From contig CADCSX010000010.1 in assembly GCA_902805475.1 (NCBI GenBank), positions 1,161,001 to 1,225,000 on the forward strand: a DNA stretch of 64,000 nucleotides, in the 5' to 3' direction. This DNA comes from Entonaema liquescens. Lineage: Eukaryota > Ascomycota > Sordariomycetes > Xylariales > Xylariaceae. The position numbers and the translations under genes are program-made. The notes beneath the pieces were generated by a model, which searched no databases, was not told the origin of the DNA, and saw only the letters and a program-made list of their open reading frames with translations. Below are positions 34,044 to 44,488 of the stretch, piece by piece. Positions within the stretch are counted from its first letter, which is position 1; every line of letters starts with the position of its first letter.

Positions 34044-35462
34044 CACCACGCTCTCAATATATTCCATCACCCCATTAGACTGCTTAAGATCCTTATAACT
34101 CTCCAGCGTGAATACCGCCTCGATCTCATCCGCATCAGGTATCGGCGTCCTGTCGTAACACACAGGCCCGTCCGAAATCGAATGCGGTATAAACCACGAC
34201 CCGTTCGTCGTGATCGGCGTCTTGTCCTCGCGGATCCCCATCCCTGCCACGTCCCCATCTATAAACCACAGCCCCAATACGGGGTAATACGACGTATCCT
34301 TGTCGTCGTCCTTGTCGTCCTGCTTGAACTCTGGTAGCAGCGCTAGCTCTTGGATGATGTAGCCCTCTTTGCCGTAGTGCCCCGTCGCTGCGTCCTGGAT
34401 CACCCGCCCGTCCGCCTGCAGTAGGACATCCGCGCCCTCGCGTGCGAAAATGGGCTTCCGCGCGAACCGCGTGAGCGACGCCGGCGCTTCGTTCTCGAAG
34501 TATGTTGGTAGCAGCCATTTGGATCGGGGGTCGTCCTTGAACAGGTCCCACAGGATCGCGAAGAGCGCCTTGTTGCTCCAGAGCATCTTGTACGGCGGCT
34601 CGATCCACACCGTGCCCCCGACGTATTCTCCCGCCGCGTTGCGCTGCCCGACACGCTCCATGTCCTTGAAGCAGGCTTCCCCGAACGACTGCTCCACCAT
34701 GTACTCCCACGGGTACAGCTTGAAAATCACGTCGATGTGCTGCCCCTCTTGGTCGAAGAACCGCCCGTCCGGGGACATGGCGATCTGCTCTACGTACAGG
34801 GACTTGGTGGCCCAGCCTGCTTGCTGGCAGGTATCCATCAGCAGCGCGGTGTTCATGGCGTCTTCTCCCGTGTGTTCGCCGTACCCAATGGCAAAGTGAA
34901 CGGTAGGACGATGGCCCAGCTGCGCCTCGATCAGCAGCAGATTCCGTCTCCAAGCGTCGATGAGCTTCTCGGTGATGGAATTGAGCTGGTCGTTTCCGTG
35001 GCCCGTCTGCTCGAGCCAGAACCACTGGATCGACGCAGCTTCCACAACCGACGTCGGTGTGTCCGCGTTGAACTCGTAAAATTTGGGCACCCGCAGTCTC
35101 GGGTCCGGGTGCTCGAGCCCGCCGAAGCAGACGTCGAAACGGCCGTAAACGCTGCCCCAGGCGGGTTCTCGATTCCACGATTCCTTGATCTGCTTTAGCG
35201 CGAACGCGGGAATCGCCATCTTGCTTGTGATTATTTCAGGGGTTTCGACGAGGATGTCGGCTGCTTCGCAACACATGGCGAAGACATCCTCCCCGGCTCT
35301 CTCGAGCAGCTCGATCTCCTCGCTGGTGAAAGAATAGTATCTGTTATCTGGCCAGTAGGGGTCGGAGGTATCTCCCTGTGTGGGATTCTTAGAGTAGACA
35401 AGACCTTGGCTCTGGACGAGCCGGTTTGCGTTAGGTCGCTTTTCCACTTGGACACGTCGCAT
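34038..35462 (-). CDS. Glutathionylspermidine synthase-like ATP-grasp protein (bacterial type)
   Basis: Intronless 474-aa protein of the bacterial glutathionylspermidine synthase/YgiC-YjfC family, predicted ATP-dependent C-N ligase; the bacterial homologues that lack an amidase domain have unclear substrates. Visible landmarks: KFYEFNADTPTSVVEAASIQ near residue 130, HFAIGYGEHTGEDAMNT, IDVIFKLYPWEYMVEQSFG, EPPYKMLWSNKALFAILW (ATP-grasp core), LTRFARKPIFAREGADV (nucleotide-binding Lys region), GYIIQELALLPEF, and the end segment LGLWFIDGDVAGMGIRED with SWFIPHSI. All typical family blocks are there, so the enzyme is probably active. The absence of introns and a G/C-rich third-base bias, unlike its intron-rich neighbours, fit horizontal acquisition from bacteria or an old fungal family; a tree is needed. 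Confidence 0.9.
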   Translation of the reverse strand: MRRVQVEKRPNANRLVQSQGLVYSKNPTQGDTSDPYWPDNRYYSFTSEEIELLERAGEDVFAMCCEAADILVETPEIITSKMAIPAFALKQIKESWNREPAWGSVYGRFDVCFGGLEHPDPRLRVPKFYEFNADTPTSVVEAASIQWFWLEQTGHGNDQLNSITEKLIDAWRRNLLLIEAQLGHRPTVHFAIGYGEHTGEDAMNTALLMDTCQQAGWATKSLYVEQIAMSPDGRFFDQEGQHIDVIFKLYPWEYMVEQSFGEACFKDMERVGQRNAAGEYVGGTVWIEPPYKMLWSNKALFAILWDLFKDDPRSKWLLPTYFENEAPASLTRFARKPIFAREGADVLLQADGRVIQDAATGHYGKEGYIIQELALLPEFKQDDKDDDKDTSYYPVLGLWFIDGDVAGMGIREDKTPITTNGSWFIPHSISDGPVCYDRTPIPDADEIEAVFTLESYKDLKQSNGVMEYIESVVS

Positions 35463-36179
35463 GTTGGTTGTTTATGATACCGATGTCTTTATTCTGCTAA
35501 GAGATCTGTATCGCCGAATTGCTGGAGACGACGGGGTTTATGTAGTTATTTGTCACTTAATATATCGATAGCTATATGTACGGAGCTGGATTGGGAACAC
35601 ACTTCTACCGAAGCAAACAACAAGTCATGCGTTCCTACGCACGGTTTCTAACCTGGATGGCTTGGCTGGCTTGGCCGTTTCCATTCAACGTAATATCACA
35701 AGAGCAAAGGATCAAAGGAGTAGTAGATGGATGACAAATGAGGAATAGTAGAAGCTCAGGCCATTGACTATACGGTAAGCACGATTACTGAGTTGTATAT
35801 GTAATCTGTTGATCATTTACAGTGCCGAGGGCATCTCAGGGTATGGTGGCGCGTTGAGTAGTGTTGGCAATGGATAACAGCTGGAATATCCATCCTTCAC
35901 GCGTCATTGAGTCTCATGGATGCGAACTAACAGACCGGCACAGCCCCCTGACACATGGAATCAGTGACTTGGCATGAGCAAACATAGGAGCAAAGATCAC
36001 CTACTAACGTACCTAGTCGTAAAGTTTCTTCTGGGATACCTGTCATCACACCGCTACTAAACAATATATAAACTAAGTCTTCCTCAGCCATCTCAAAGCT
36101 TCAAGGAGACCACAAACATCCACACTTCCGAAGACACCATTCCCACCTCTGTCTTCGATCTTTCATCTATCTATCTATC
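35463..36179. other. Divergent intergenic region, synthase-like / small secreted protein
   Basis: Promoters of both flanking genes. A (CTAT)n run lies just before the (CAC)n tract at about 36165-36179. No further gene. Confidence 0.4.
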
Positions 36180-36180
36180 A

Positions 36181-36217
36181 TCACCACCACCACCACCACC
36201 ACCACCACAACCACCAC
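36181..36217. repeat. (CAC)n microsatellite in 5' leader
   Basis: An interrupted run of ACC/CAC triplets ends two bases before the start codon of the small secreted protein gene, so it probably lies in its 5' UTR. Confidence 0.9.
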
Positions 36218-36218
36218 A

Positions 36219-36524
36219 ATGAAGCGCCAGCACATCGCCCTCCCAACCCTGCAAGTCGCTGCGGCAGCCTTCTTCGCAGCCGGCGTCCAAGCCGAGACGT
36301 ACTGCGTGGACGAAGCCTCCAAGGTCGTCGCCAAGGCCGAGTGCGACAGCACCAGCACCCACGCCGTCGGCCAGTTCTTCCTGCACCAGGGCCCTCCCGG
36401 CCTGACCGTCGGCGACGTGATTCCTCCCCCCGCCCAGCAGAGCCACGTCTCCGGCGGCTTCGGCCGCAGCGTCGCCGACGACTGCGACCCCAACAAGGAC
36501 CCCGACTGCAACAACGGCGGTTAA
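36219..36524 (+). CDS. Small secreted cysteine-containing protein
   Basis: Single-exon 101-aa protein. The N-terminus MKRQHIALPTLQVAAAAFFA is a typical signal peptide with likely cleavage after GVQA (about residue 25). The mature part of about 76 residues starts ETYCVDEASKVVAKAEC and has four cysteines, two of them in a C-terminal DDCDPNKDPDCNN segment, with GQFFLHQG and a Pro/Gly-rich middle. I recognise no family; similar short secreted proteins with an ETYC start occur in other filamentous fungi. The start ATG follows directly on a (CAC)n tract. Function unknown; effector-like size alone is not evidence of a role in virulence. Confidence 0.75.
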   Translation: MKRQHIALPTLQVAAAAFFAAGVQAETYCVDEASKVVAKAECDSTSTHAVGQFFLHQGPPGLTVGDVIPPPAQQSHVSGGFGRSVADDCDPNKDPDCNNGG

Positions 36525-37940
36525 ACGAGTCCGTACCTCGCCTCGAGCAAGGGGGCTTTGACTGCGCGGCATGTGACGTCTGTCTATATCTCGCGCACGC
36601 ACACGATCCGGTTCAAGGGTGTATACAAGCAAGGCTATATTTCGATGGGCTTCCAGGAAGGGGTAGCAGGTTAGGCCTGCAAGGGTGAAAAGGGGGGGGA
36701 TGGGGGTTGTGAACTGGTACCGGTTCTTTGTATACTACCTCGAGGTTTTGCGCTCGCTTTGATTTCTCCGTCGCATAATCAAATACATTCTCTATATTTC
36801 TTGATTATAATATCCTTTGGTCTTTATACATTACAAAATGCAAAATAGTAGTGCCTGTATGATGTTCTAAATTTTCATGGTTATTAGAGATCTACTATCG
36901 TAGTATACATCTCGCCGAAAAGTATAATGGTTCACGATCTCGCATACTTACCCCAGATATCAACGTTTTATATAATCAATAATAAATCTGTACGTACACG
37001 ATATGTTCCCTGGGTTAGGGGTAAGGACATGCATGACGAAAGGATGGCGAAATCAAAGTCCCATTTGATGCCAGTTGTCGCATGCGCGCCGCCAAGAGGC
37101 CAAGAGCCAAGAGATCGCCAAGGCATGAGGCAAATGCTTAATTCGACTGACATACGCCCAAACAGAGCAGATCAATCCTTTTAGCTTACTTCAACCGTTA
37201 TTTTTCTCATCCCTAGCATCCTTCTTGACTAAAACTTTAACGGCTTGGACCGAACCCCGGGATGGGAATATGGGGTAATGGGGCATTCAACGTCATCGTG
37301 ATCACCAACGGCTTCTCGAAGGAAGAAAATACGGCGCAAGTGCTTATATCGACTAGGTAAATGCCGAAATAGCGTCTTGTCCAATTTCCAACATCACTAC
37401 CCCTATTCTTATTTTCTATCTTTGGAGCTGGCGACATGGAATGTTCGTTGATTTTCAAACCCGCTTAATTTCCATCGTCGTAAAGATTACTGAAGATCAC
37501 CACCAATGTTGATGTCAGCGTCAGCACCGTCGTTTTATTATAGAAAATTTGTGGATAGAATAGAAACTGTCCTTCCGGGATTAAGTGTGGCACAGTAATT
37601 GATGAGGAATCATCGAGTTTGTTGGAAATAATTCTATTGATAAGACTTCTCACTACCAAAATTCAGAGTTCGCCCGCTTGCTACCATCATTACTAGGAAA
37701 TACCGATTTATTCCCTCGATCCCAAATGCCGCGATATCACCAGAGGTCCAGATGCTTGTGCTGACTCATCTGTGCATGAGTGTGTCTTCACGACTATAGT
37801 TGGCGGGGTACGAGTACGAGTTTTCCGTGCAACATGTCAATCCGTTGTGGTGCTCGTTCCACTGCATCGCGGGGACTTCCAATGCGATTGCTCAAGCAAG
37901 TGCGGTAGAGAGCGTGTCGGCAGTCGGGTGGCTAGATCGT
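36525..37940. other. Intergenic 1.4 kb
   Basis: The 3' flanks of the secreted-protein gene and the Cys-rich gene converge here. Only short ORFs without recognisable product; nothing else seen. Confidence 0.4.
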
Positions 37941-38259
37941 CTAGCAGCAAGCTTCGTCGCAGGCGCAGAGACCGCAGCAGAATTCGCAACCAGCCTATAT
38001 CGAGTTAATGCTTAAGACTCTTGGTGGTATTCAGAGGGTAGATCAATTTACCTCTTCACCACCACGCATATTGCCAAATTCGGGCTGGGGCTCAGCAGTC
38101 TGTCTTGGTGTCAATCGAACTGCCTCATTTAACCCCAAACGGTTGGGGGGGTACAAAGGCGGGAGGGAAAAGGAAACCTACGGGCTGTTGCGTAACGACG
38201 CCGTCGACGGGAGTCATCTCCATGGGAGCTTGCTGTTGGGGCTCTTGAGGGGAAGGCAT
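37941..38259 (-). CDS. 59-aa cysteine-rich tail protein (CYSTM-like), three mini-exons
   Basis: Too small and split to appear as an ORF. Exons 38182-38259, 38052-38099 and 37941-37994 all join in phase 0. The protein starts MPSPQEPQQQAPMEMTPVDG (Pro/Gln-rich), continues TAEPQPEFGNMRGGEE and ends AGCEFCCGLCACDEACC followed by TAG: seven cysteines in the last 17 residues. This layout, a short Q/P-rich head then MRGG and a terminal Cys cluster, resembles small fungal CYSTM-like membrane-associated proteins, where the Cys block is thought to be lipidated or membrane-embedded. Intron 1 (38100-38181) has a GATTGAC branch and CAAGACAG acceptor; intron 2 (37995-38051) is GTAAAT...ATATAG. The exact family is inferred by resemblance. 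Confidence 0.72.
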
Positions 38260-40184
38260 ATTGATGGATCTTTCGAAGAAGAAAAACAATTCGATTTATT
38301 TAGGGAGTGACTTGGTAGTGGGATTGCAAATGGGCGACTAAGACGATGGCAGTAAGAAACAGAACAGAACTTCGAGAGCGGTGGAGAATCTGTTTCGTAT
38401 GTGAGAGAGTTGAAGGGAGGGAATTGGTGTCCTTTTCTAGGAAGCCGACGGATATAACGGCAATGGGGGGAGGCAACCCAAAGATCCTACAACCGGCAAG
38501 CGCAACGTGAATGTACAAGATACACACGTCCACACGTCGCAAACATGGAAGGGGGAAAGAGAGAGGGGCTGGAACCTCAGACGACTAACCAGACTCAACC
38601 TGATTTTTAGGAATTAGGAAATCTGTACCTACCTAACGTATGGGAACCCTGGTTTTAGATGGGAAGGCGCGCGATGCCCAGTCTAAATCTGCACGCCACA
38701 AAAGCTTGATGGTGTTAGTCTAGACCCAGTCGGGACGATCCCCCAAACGTGCGGTAAGATTGCCGGACTTTCATGTTACATGTTAATAGGAAAGTCCTAT
38801 ACGGGTAAGCTAGGTAAGGTCGTTAGCGGTGACAACAACTACAACTGCTACTGCTACTGCTACTACTTCGTTAGTTCATTAGGTACATACTAGTTGTGTT
38901 GATGATGGTGGTCAGTCCTTGTCGTAATCACCCGCGTACATAGTCTAATCCAATAGGTGCGGGCGTCCCATCGAAAAGGCGCCGTCTACCCGACCACCTG
39001 CATGGTTCTACAATCGGACAAGGTCGCAGCTCATACTAAGCCAATCATCTATCCACGATGCCCAACTAAAACTATTCAATACGATCAAGTCAGGTTAGGG
39101 TTGGTTCTTTTCCAGGTGCGTGATATGTCAATGACCCTGATCCCTATTCAGCTGATAAAAATGACTTGTCATGCAGGCAGTGTTGATATTTAAGTTGTTT
39201 GGTAGCATTGGTAGGTCAGGTACACTCATATGATAGATGGGACTAGTTAATATATGCTGTCTTAAATCCCAGGGTCTAGACTAATATCGCATGGAACTCT
39301 TGAGAAGATAGCTTATATGTAACTCGTAACACGCCGTATTGCCGTATTGCCGTATTCTAGACAATTCAATTGGTTTCCATACTACATGTAGGAAATCATA
39401 ATGGTGGCTATGACTTGTTTACTTAGGTACTTACTACCTCTGTGTGTTAAATGATTAAAACCTTGTTCAGTTAATAATCCCTCGTTATTCCCCACGTATC
39501 AGTCAGTGGTGATACAAGAACAAACCGGGAAATGCCCGTCGTATGTTTACCTAAAGTAGGTCCTAAACGTTAATTCCGCAGAGAGGATTCTGATTGGCTT
39601 AGAAATAGACTAAACCTATCGTACGCGTGTACTATGTATCTTGCCCAGCATAGGTACCTACCTATAAATGAGCATTGGGGTAGCCGTTTGGATACGAGAT
39701 AAGCTAAAGTCCTCAATTGATATTTCTCCTTCAGGTTTTAAAAGACGAATGTCTTAGGCTATCCACGATACGACGTTACACAATGCACCTCTGAAGTAAG
39801 GGGCTTCGATAGGTACAAGGACTGACATATAAATATGTATCAATGGTACACCTCCCGTATGCATGAACCTCATACTAAACAACTATCTTGAAAGGGTAGA
39901 GTTCACATTCACTACAATCATTCCAAGATAATTTTAAGTAAGGGCTTATATGAGCAGCCCCGTTCGAATGCATTTTACTTTCTATCGATAATCATAACCG
40001 CTACCAAATCCAATGCAAGCCTTTACTATGCGGCACAGGTATCTTAAATCAACAGCCAACCAAAGCTGAGCTTAGCCGAGCCCAGTCTATCTTTTCCAAC
40101 TAAGCACACACGAAACAAACAACAATGCATCCATAATATGCAATCCATTAGACAACAAAGTTTATCATTCCCTAGTTACGATTT
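38260..40184. other. Intergenic 1.9 kb
   Basis: Promoter side of the 59-aa gene and 3' flank of the MARVEL-type gene. A (CTA/CTG)n-like ACTGCTACTGCTACTGC stretch near 38840 and a GCCGTATT triplication near 39335 are seen, with TAGGTACCTACC near 39653. No gene recognised. Confidence 0.4.
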
Positions 40185-41048
40185 CTAGGCGCGGTTAACT
40201 CGGCTGTCTAGCTCGTACGAACCCGCGGGATTCTGCGGCAAGTAGCCGCTTTCTGTTGGGTATCCGTACTGAGGCGGCGGCGGCGATGCGGCGGGCGACT
40301 TATACTCGGTATTGACGGCCTGCGGGGAGTAGTATCCTCCCACTGGTTGACCGTGAATGCCCTCCTCCAAGCCCTGCGGGTTGACAGCGGGCGCGTAGTT
40401 GCCGCCCGTTAGGGTACCGCGTCGCTTGCGGTGGACAATGATCGCGGCATGGATAAGCTGTATCATGGATGTTACACTATCGTCGCTCATGTTAGCATCG
40501 CATTCTAAGGGCATGTTTTCCTTTTGGTAATCTGTCATGACAGTGCTTGCCGCCTCCGTTGAATATTTTCGCTGACTTGTGTATTTAGGTAAGTTAGGTG
40601 CACGTACAGTAAGACTATGGTGAAAATGATGGAAAGGACCGAGAGCGAAATGACGTTCAGTATGAAGACGACACCCCAAACCCCGGTCTTGACGCAAGCG
40701 CTCGTAAGGAATAACGCCGGCGGCATTCGTTTCTTAGAGATCAGGATGATCTCAACTATGTTCATGATGATATTCAAGCCCGTAATGGCGATTTGAAGGC
40801 CAGCACCGGCACTACAGTCGTTCATTCAGCGTTAGTTCATACCGTCCACTAATTTGTCCAGTTGAAATTGGTGGAAACGCATACGTGAAGAGTCCATTAT
40901 ATTCGCCCAAGATATCGTCGAAATTATTCTGGTCCGCAATCCATAATAACCACGCTGACGCAGCTATCAATATTAAACATATTATAAACTGCAGAATCCA
41001 AGCGGTGAGGTTAACGCTCTTCTTGTACGGATAGTCGTGCTTCGCCAT
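40185..41048 (-). CDS. MARVEL-like four-helix membrane protein
   Basis: Predicted 219-aa protein from three exons: 40885-41048, 40608-40811 and 40476-40185; the sum is 660 nt. The second intron (40477-40607, 131 nt) was placed so that helix 4 is continuous: IFTIVLLVTSMIQLIHAAII. Four hydrophobic segments are visible: AWILQFIICLILIAASAWLL near residue 15, a region around GAGLQIAITGLNIIMNIVEI, ACVKTGVWGVVFILNVISL, and the final helix followed by a basic HRKRRG stop-transfer. The short charged start MAKHDYPYKK faces the cytosol by the positive-inside rule. The 75-residue cytoplasmic tail is Pro/Gly/Tyr-rich. Layout fits fungal MARVEL/eisosome-type membrane proteins; no specific role can be given. 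Confidence 0.78.
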
Positions 41049-42331
41049 GATGTCTACTGTTAGGAACGGCCTTTGTCTATCGTAGAGTAGAGATAGGGGA
41101 GGGGGGATACGACGACTAATAAGAGAAGAAGGCCAATCGAAGACAAAATTGAAATGGAAGGTAAAAGGCAGAAGTTAAAAGCCGACGAGACAACGATAGG
41201 ATGATATCTAATTTACAACCTCCTTATGCCCACCTACCCCATGTCATAAATGTTGAATGTTGGTTTTGATCTTGTGGGCTAAGCCATTGCCAAGCTGGCC
41301 GGTGCGCATTTTTTAAGGCAGCATTCTCCAGGCGCAGTCATTGGGACATTAGAACTTCGAAAGACTCCACGAGCGGGTGCTGTTACGACCAAAAGATATT
41401 TTTGAACCTGATCTTCTGGTGTCTCAAATTTCCTCACGACATCTCGAAACTTTATGGCTTTCTTTATACTGAGTAATACAAAAATACGAAGCCTGGAAGA
41501 CACCTCCGGATCAGGCATGTTTTATCCCGAGACTTTGCATCACGATGTTTTTTTGTGGGGTTTTCTCTATCATCCCCTGTTTTGGGGGTTTAGCTCCTAG
41601 GGCTGCAAGGGTCTTCTTTTCCCAAGTCTGCAAGTCCGCACGTTGGCAGGTTGGCCAGCGTTAATAAAAGGAGCCAAGTCCCAGTTCGGCTTTTAGCTTG
41701 TTCTAAATTTGTTCACAAGGGTCCTGTCTCAAGGCTTATTTAGGTATGCCAAGGCCGCGAGTCTGAAGCGCTGAAGAAAAACGCGCCGCACCCCACGAAC
41801 TGCATGGTCTTGGCTATGTTGATATTCCTGCTGCTAAGCGAGCATTGTGACGTTCAGTGCTAACACTTATTATTTATCCGTAAGGTATAAAGGTTAGGCA
41901 TTTTGTTCTTTAAAAGTTTCTGTTTCCACGATGACAGCAAGGTAAACTAGTAACACGAGGGGACTTATTAGTTATGTCGATCATCCATGTGTACCTAATG
42001 CAGATCTCGATGTCGAAATGGAGGCTTAGCGGCATGCAATGCTCACATAAACATGGCATAATGCTTATAAAAGTATGCCAGTGCCGTATAATATGGGGTA
42101 TCTTTTCTTCATCATTGACGCCATCCAGCACAGACACTTCCTACTGAGTTCCTTTGCTGTACAAAGATATACACATGTAGTCATTACTAGGGAAACTCTT
42201 GTCCTGGAGTTATCTTTGGTGTTTCGAGCATGATTCATATCTCGAAGACACTGGTAATTGGTGCGACTCTGATATAGTCGCGAGATACTACGTAAAATGA
42301 GAAAAGTAGGCCAGCCAGCTTAAGCCATATA
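41049..42331. other. Intergenic 1.3 kb
   Basis: Promoter side of the MARVEL-type gene and 3' flank of the kinetochore gene. A 79-aa minus-strand ORF (41279-41518) has no recognisable product. Nothing else seen. Confidence 0.4.
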
Positions 42332-44488
42332 TCATCTTCTCTCGAGGGCGGCAGCAGTGCGCTCGAGGAACGCATTGAAGTCCTTGATCTGTTTAAGACT
42401 TCCACCGCCATCACTAGCACCACTCGCCTGGCAAGCTACTCTAGAGATCAGCAGCTCCAGATTCGAAAGCTCAGCTGCTTTCTTTTCCTTCGGGTTGAGG
42501 CTTGGGGCGGATTTCCCATTCTCGATGGCCAATTCGATGTCGTCCATTGCGGTAGAGAGTTCTAATTGACGCTGATATATAATTAGCGAAACAACAATTC
42601 CGTAGTTCTGGTAAATTAGTCATCTTAAACGTACCAGTTTTTCCTTGCTTGCCGCCTCATGGCGCATTCTCACTGCATCCATCTTCAAAGCCACCTCTTC
42701 TCTCTCAGCACGAATGCGCATTATCTCACTTCGGAGCGTAAGCTTGTCCTTCTGCACCGATCGTACGCGTTTCTTAAGCGCATGCATGGTATCAAGGGCA
42801 ATAGTCTGAAACTATTAGCTAAGATGCACGTTATGATGCCAGTGTAACAACTTACGTGTTCCAAGAGACGTGTTCGTAATTCCTCCTTAAACGCCTCCAG
42901 GGCTCGGAGCTTCGTCCTAAACTCCTTTTTCGTAGCCGCATCCTTTGCATTAATAACCGCCTCGTGGAGTGTCTCTAGACTAGACTCGACGACTTCGTCG
43001 CATACTTGCGACAGCACGTCAATCACGTTGACACCGCCACGATTAGAAAATGGAATGTCAGCGTTGAGAATATCACCATTAGTGTCATCCTCGTTTAGAT
43101 GCATTCGTTTCGTGTATCTCTGAACAATGATGGGAATTGCTTCGCCATCGCTCCGTCTTTTCGAAGGTACATTGGCCTTCTTCTTGGGAGGTTTAGGATG
43201 AGACTGCACTGCTGGGCTAGCTCGCACTTTTTTCTGTCTGCTTTTCTTTGCTGGTCGCTCATCCTCAACCCTGGAATGTAGTTCTGGTGACACTTCTCGA
43301 GGTGGACTCGGTCGTGGACGTTTCCGGCCAATCTTTCGGGCGGCCGTCTGGACATCGACTGCTTCAGCCTCTTCCTCGTCGGCCGCAGCTTCTTCTTCCG
43401 GGGCTTCCTCTTCGATTGCCTGGGCCTGAATTTCAGGCGGCGCGGCTATTGGCTTGGGCTTCACCCTCGGCTGAGGTTTCCTGGGACTAGCAGTACCCGC
43501 AGCTTGGGGAGACGAAGATAATTCATCTACTACACTGGGGGTGGCTAGTCTAGTTTGGCTTCGTGTAGATCGTGCAGAACCGGTAGTTACCGTAGCATCG
43601 CTTTTTCGTGCTGGTCGGACCGCTGGCGATAATTCCTCAATATCGCCAATTGCCAGACCCCTAATGCTCTCGTTACTGTTCGTGTTGATCGCGCCGAATC
43701 AACGCCCAAGGTGACAGCGCTAATCCTGCTTTTCCGTGCCAAAGGCGAGGAATAAGTGAACTCGCCCGTAGCTCCAGCCTCTGCTTCTTCTTCTGCCACG
43801 GCTTTCAACAGTTTCGCGCTCCGTGTGACGCTCTCGGGAAGAACCCTAACCGAGCGTCTATGTCCACTTCCTGGGGCTTCGGCAGGACTTTCGGTGACTT
43901 CCTCTGCCATGTGCACCGGGGACAGTCGAGAAACCACAGAACCACGCGATTCGGGACGCTCTATAACAGCCGGGGTCGGTTGCATAGTTTCGTCCTCATT
44001 CTGTGGTTCCTGAATCACCAGGTTTGGAGCTGCTGGAGGTTCTGATGCATCCTCGGGACTTTCTTGTTGGATAGTGATATGAGGATCAGATGTAGACCCC
44101 CACTAAGCCGCGCCGATGTTCTTCTCGAGGCTCTAAGTGCACTAGAGGGTGGTTGCGAGCCTGGTAAATCGGTTTCGGGGTTCAGTCGACGTCGCTTTGC
44201 AGAAGTGTTGGGCTCCGATCGTGGCACGGACGGTGGTGGAGGGGGAGTCGGCGAGGGAGCTGGAGAGGCTTCGGCACCTGGGAGAACAAAACCAAAAGAG
44301 TCATCGGCAACTTCATGGCGTCTATATGGATACTAGGCAATTAGAGAAACGACAGAATCTAAAAGGAGAAGGGAGAGACATACCCAGCTCCACGCATGCG
44401 CTGTTGCATGCGCTCTTCACGGCCTAGTTGTACCCCTGTATTAGTGTCTATTTCCTAACGATTGTGGTTTTTACTCACTGGTGGCCAT
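42332..44488 (-). CDS. Ame1/CENP-U-like inner kinetochore protein; two single-base frameshifts
   Basis: Five exons: 44479-44488 (10 nt), 44384-44423, 42856-44321, 42635-42805 and 42332-42571. The start is MATSREERMQQRMRGAG-RHEVADDSFGFVLPG, a head I associate with the fungal AT-hook-like/Ame1 family. A long Ser/Pro/Glu-rich region with basic patches follows, then the conserved block DILNADIPFSNRGGVNVIDV, a helical LETLHEAVINAKDAATKKEF, and a C-terminal coiled coil (HALKKRVRSVQKDKL, EEVALKMDAVRMRHEAASKE) ending AALERR. Exon 3 breaks frame twice: at the C5 run 44097-44101 (between RLSGG and STSDPH) and near 43695 (between TLGVD and NTNSNESIRGL). With two bases added the exon phases all agree (642 aa). 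By family it would sit in the COMA/CCAN inner kinetochore; orthology is from motif memory. Confidence 0.75.

Noticed and set aside
34135..35178. 347-aa ORF overlapping the synthase-like gene in another frame
   Set aside because: Arg-rich off-frame shadow of a G/C-rich gene; the main frame has all family motifs.
41279..41518. 79-aa ORF on the minus strand
   Set aside because: No recognisable product, no splice context and low complexity; insufficient evidence for a gene.
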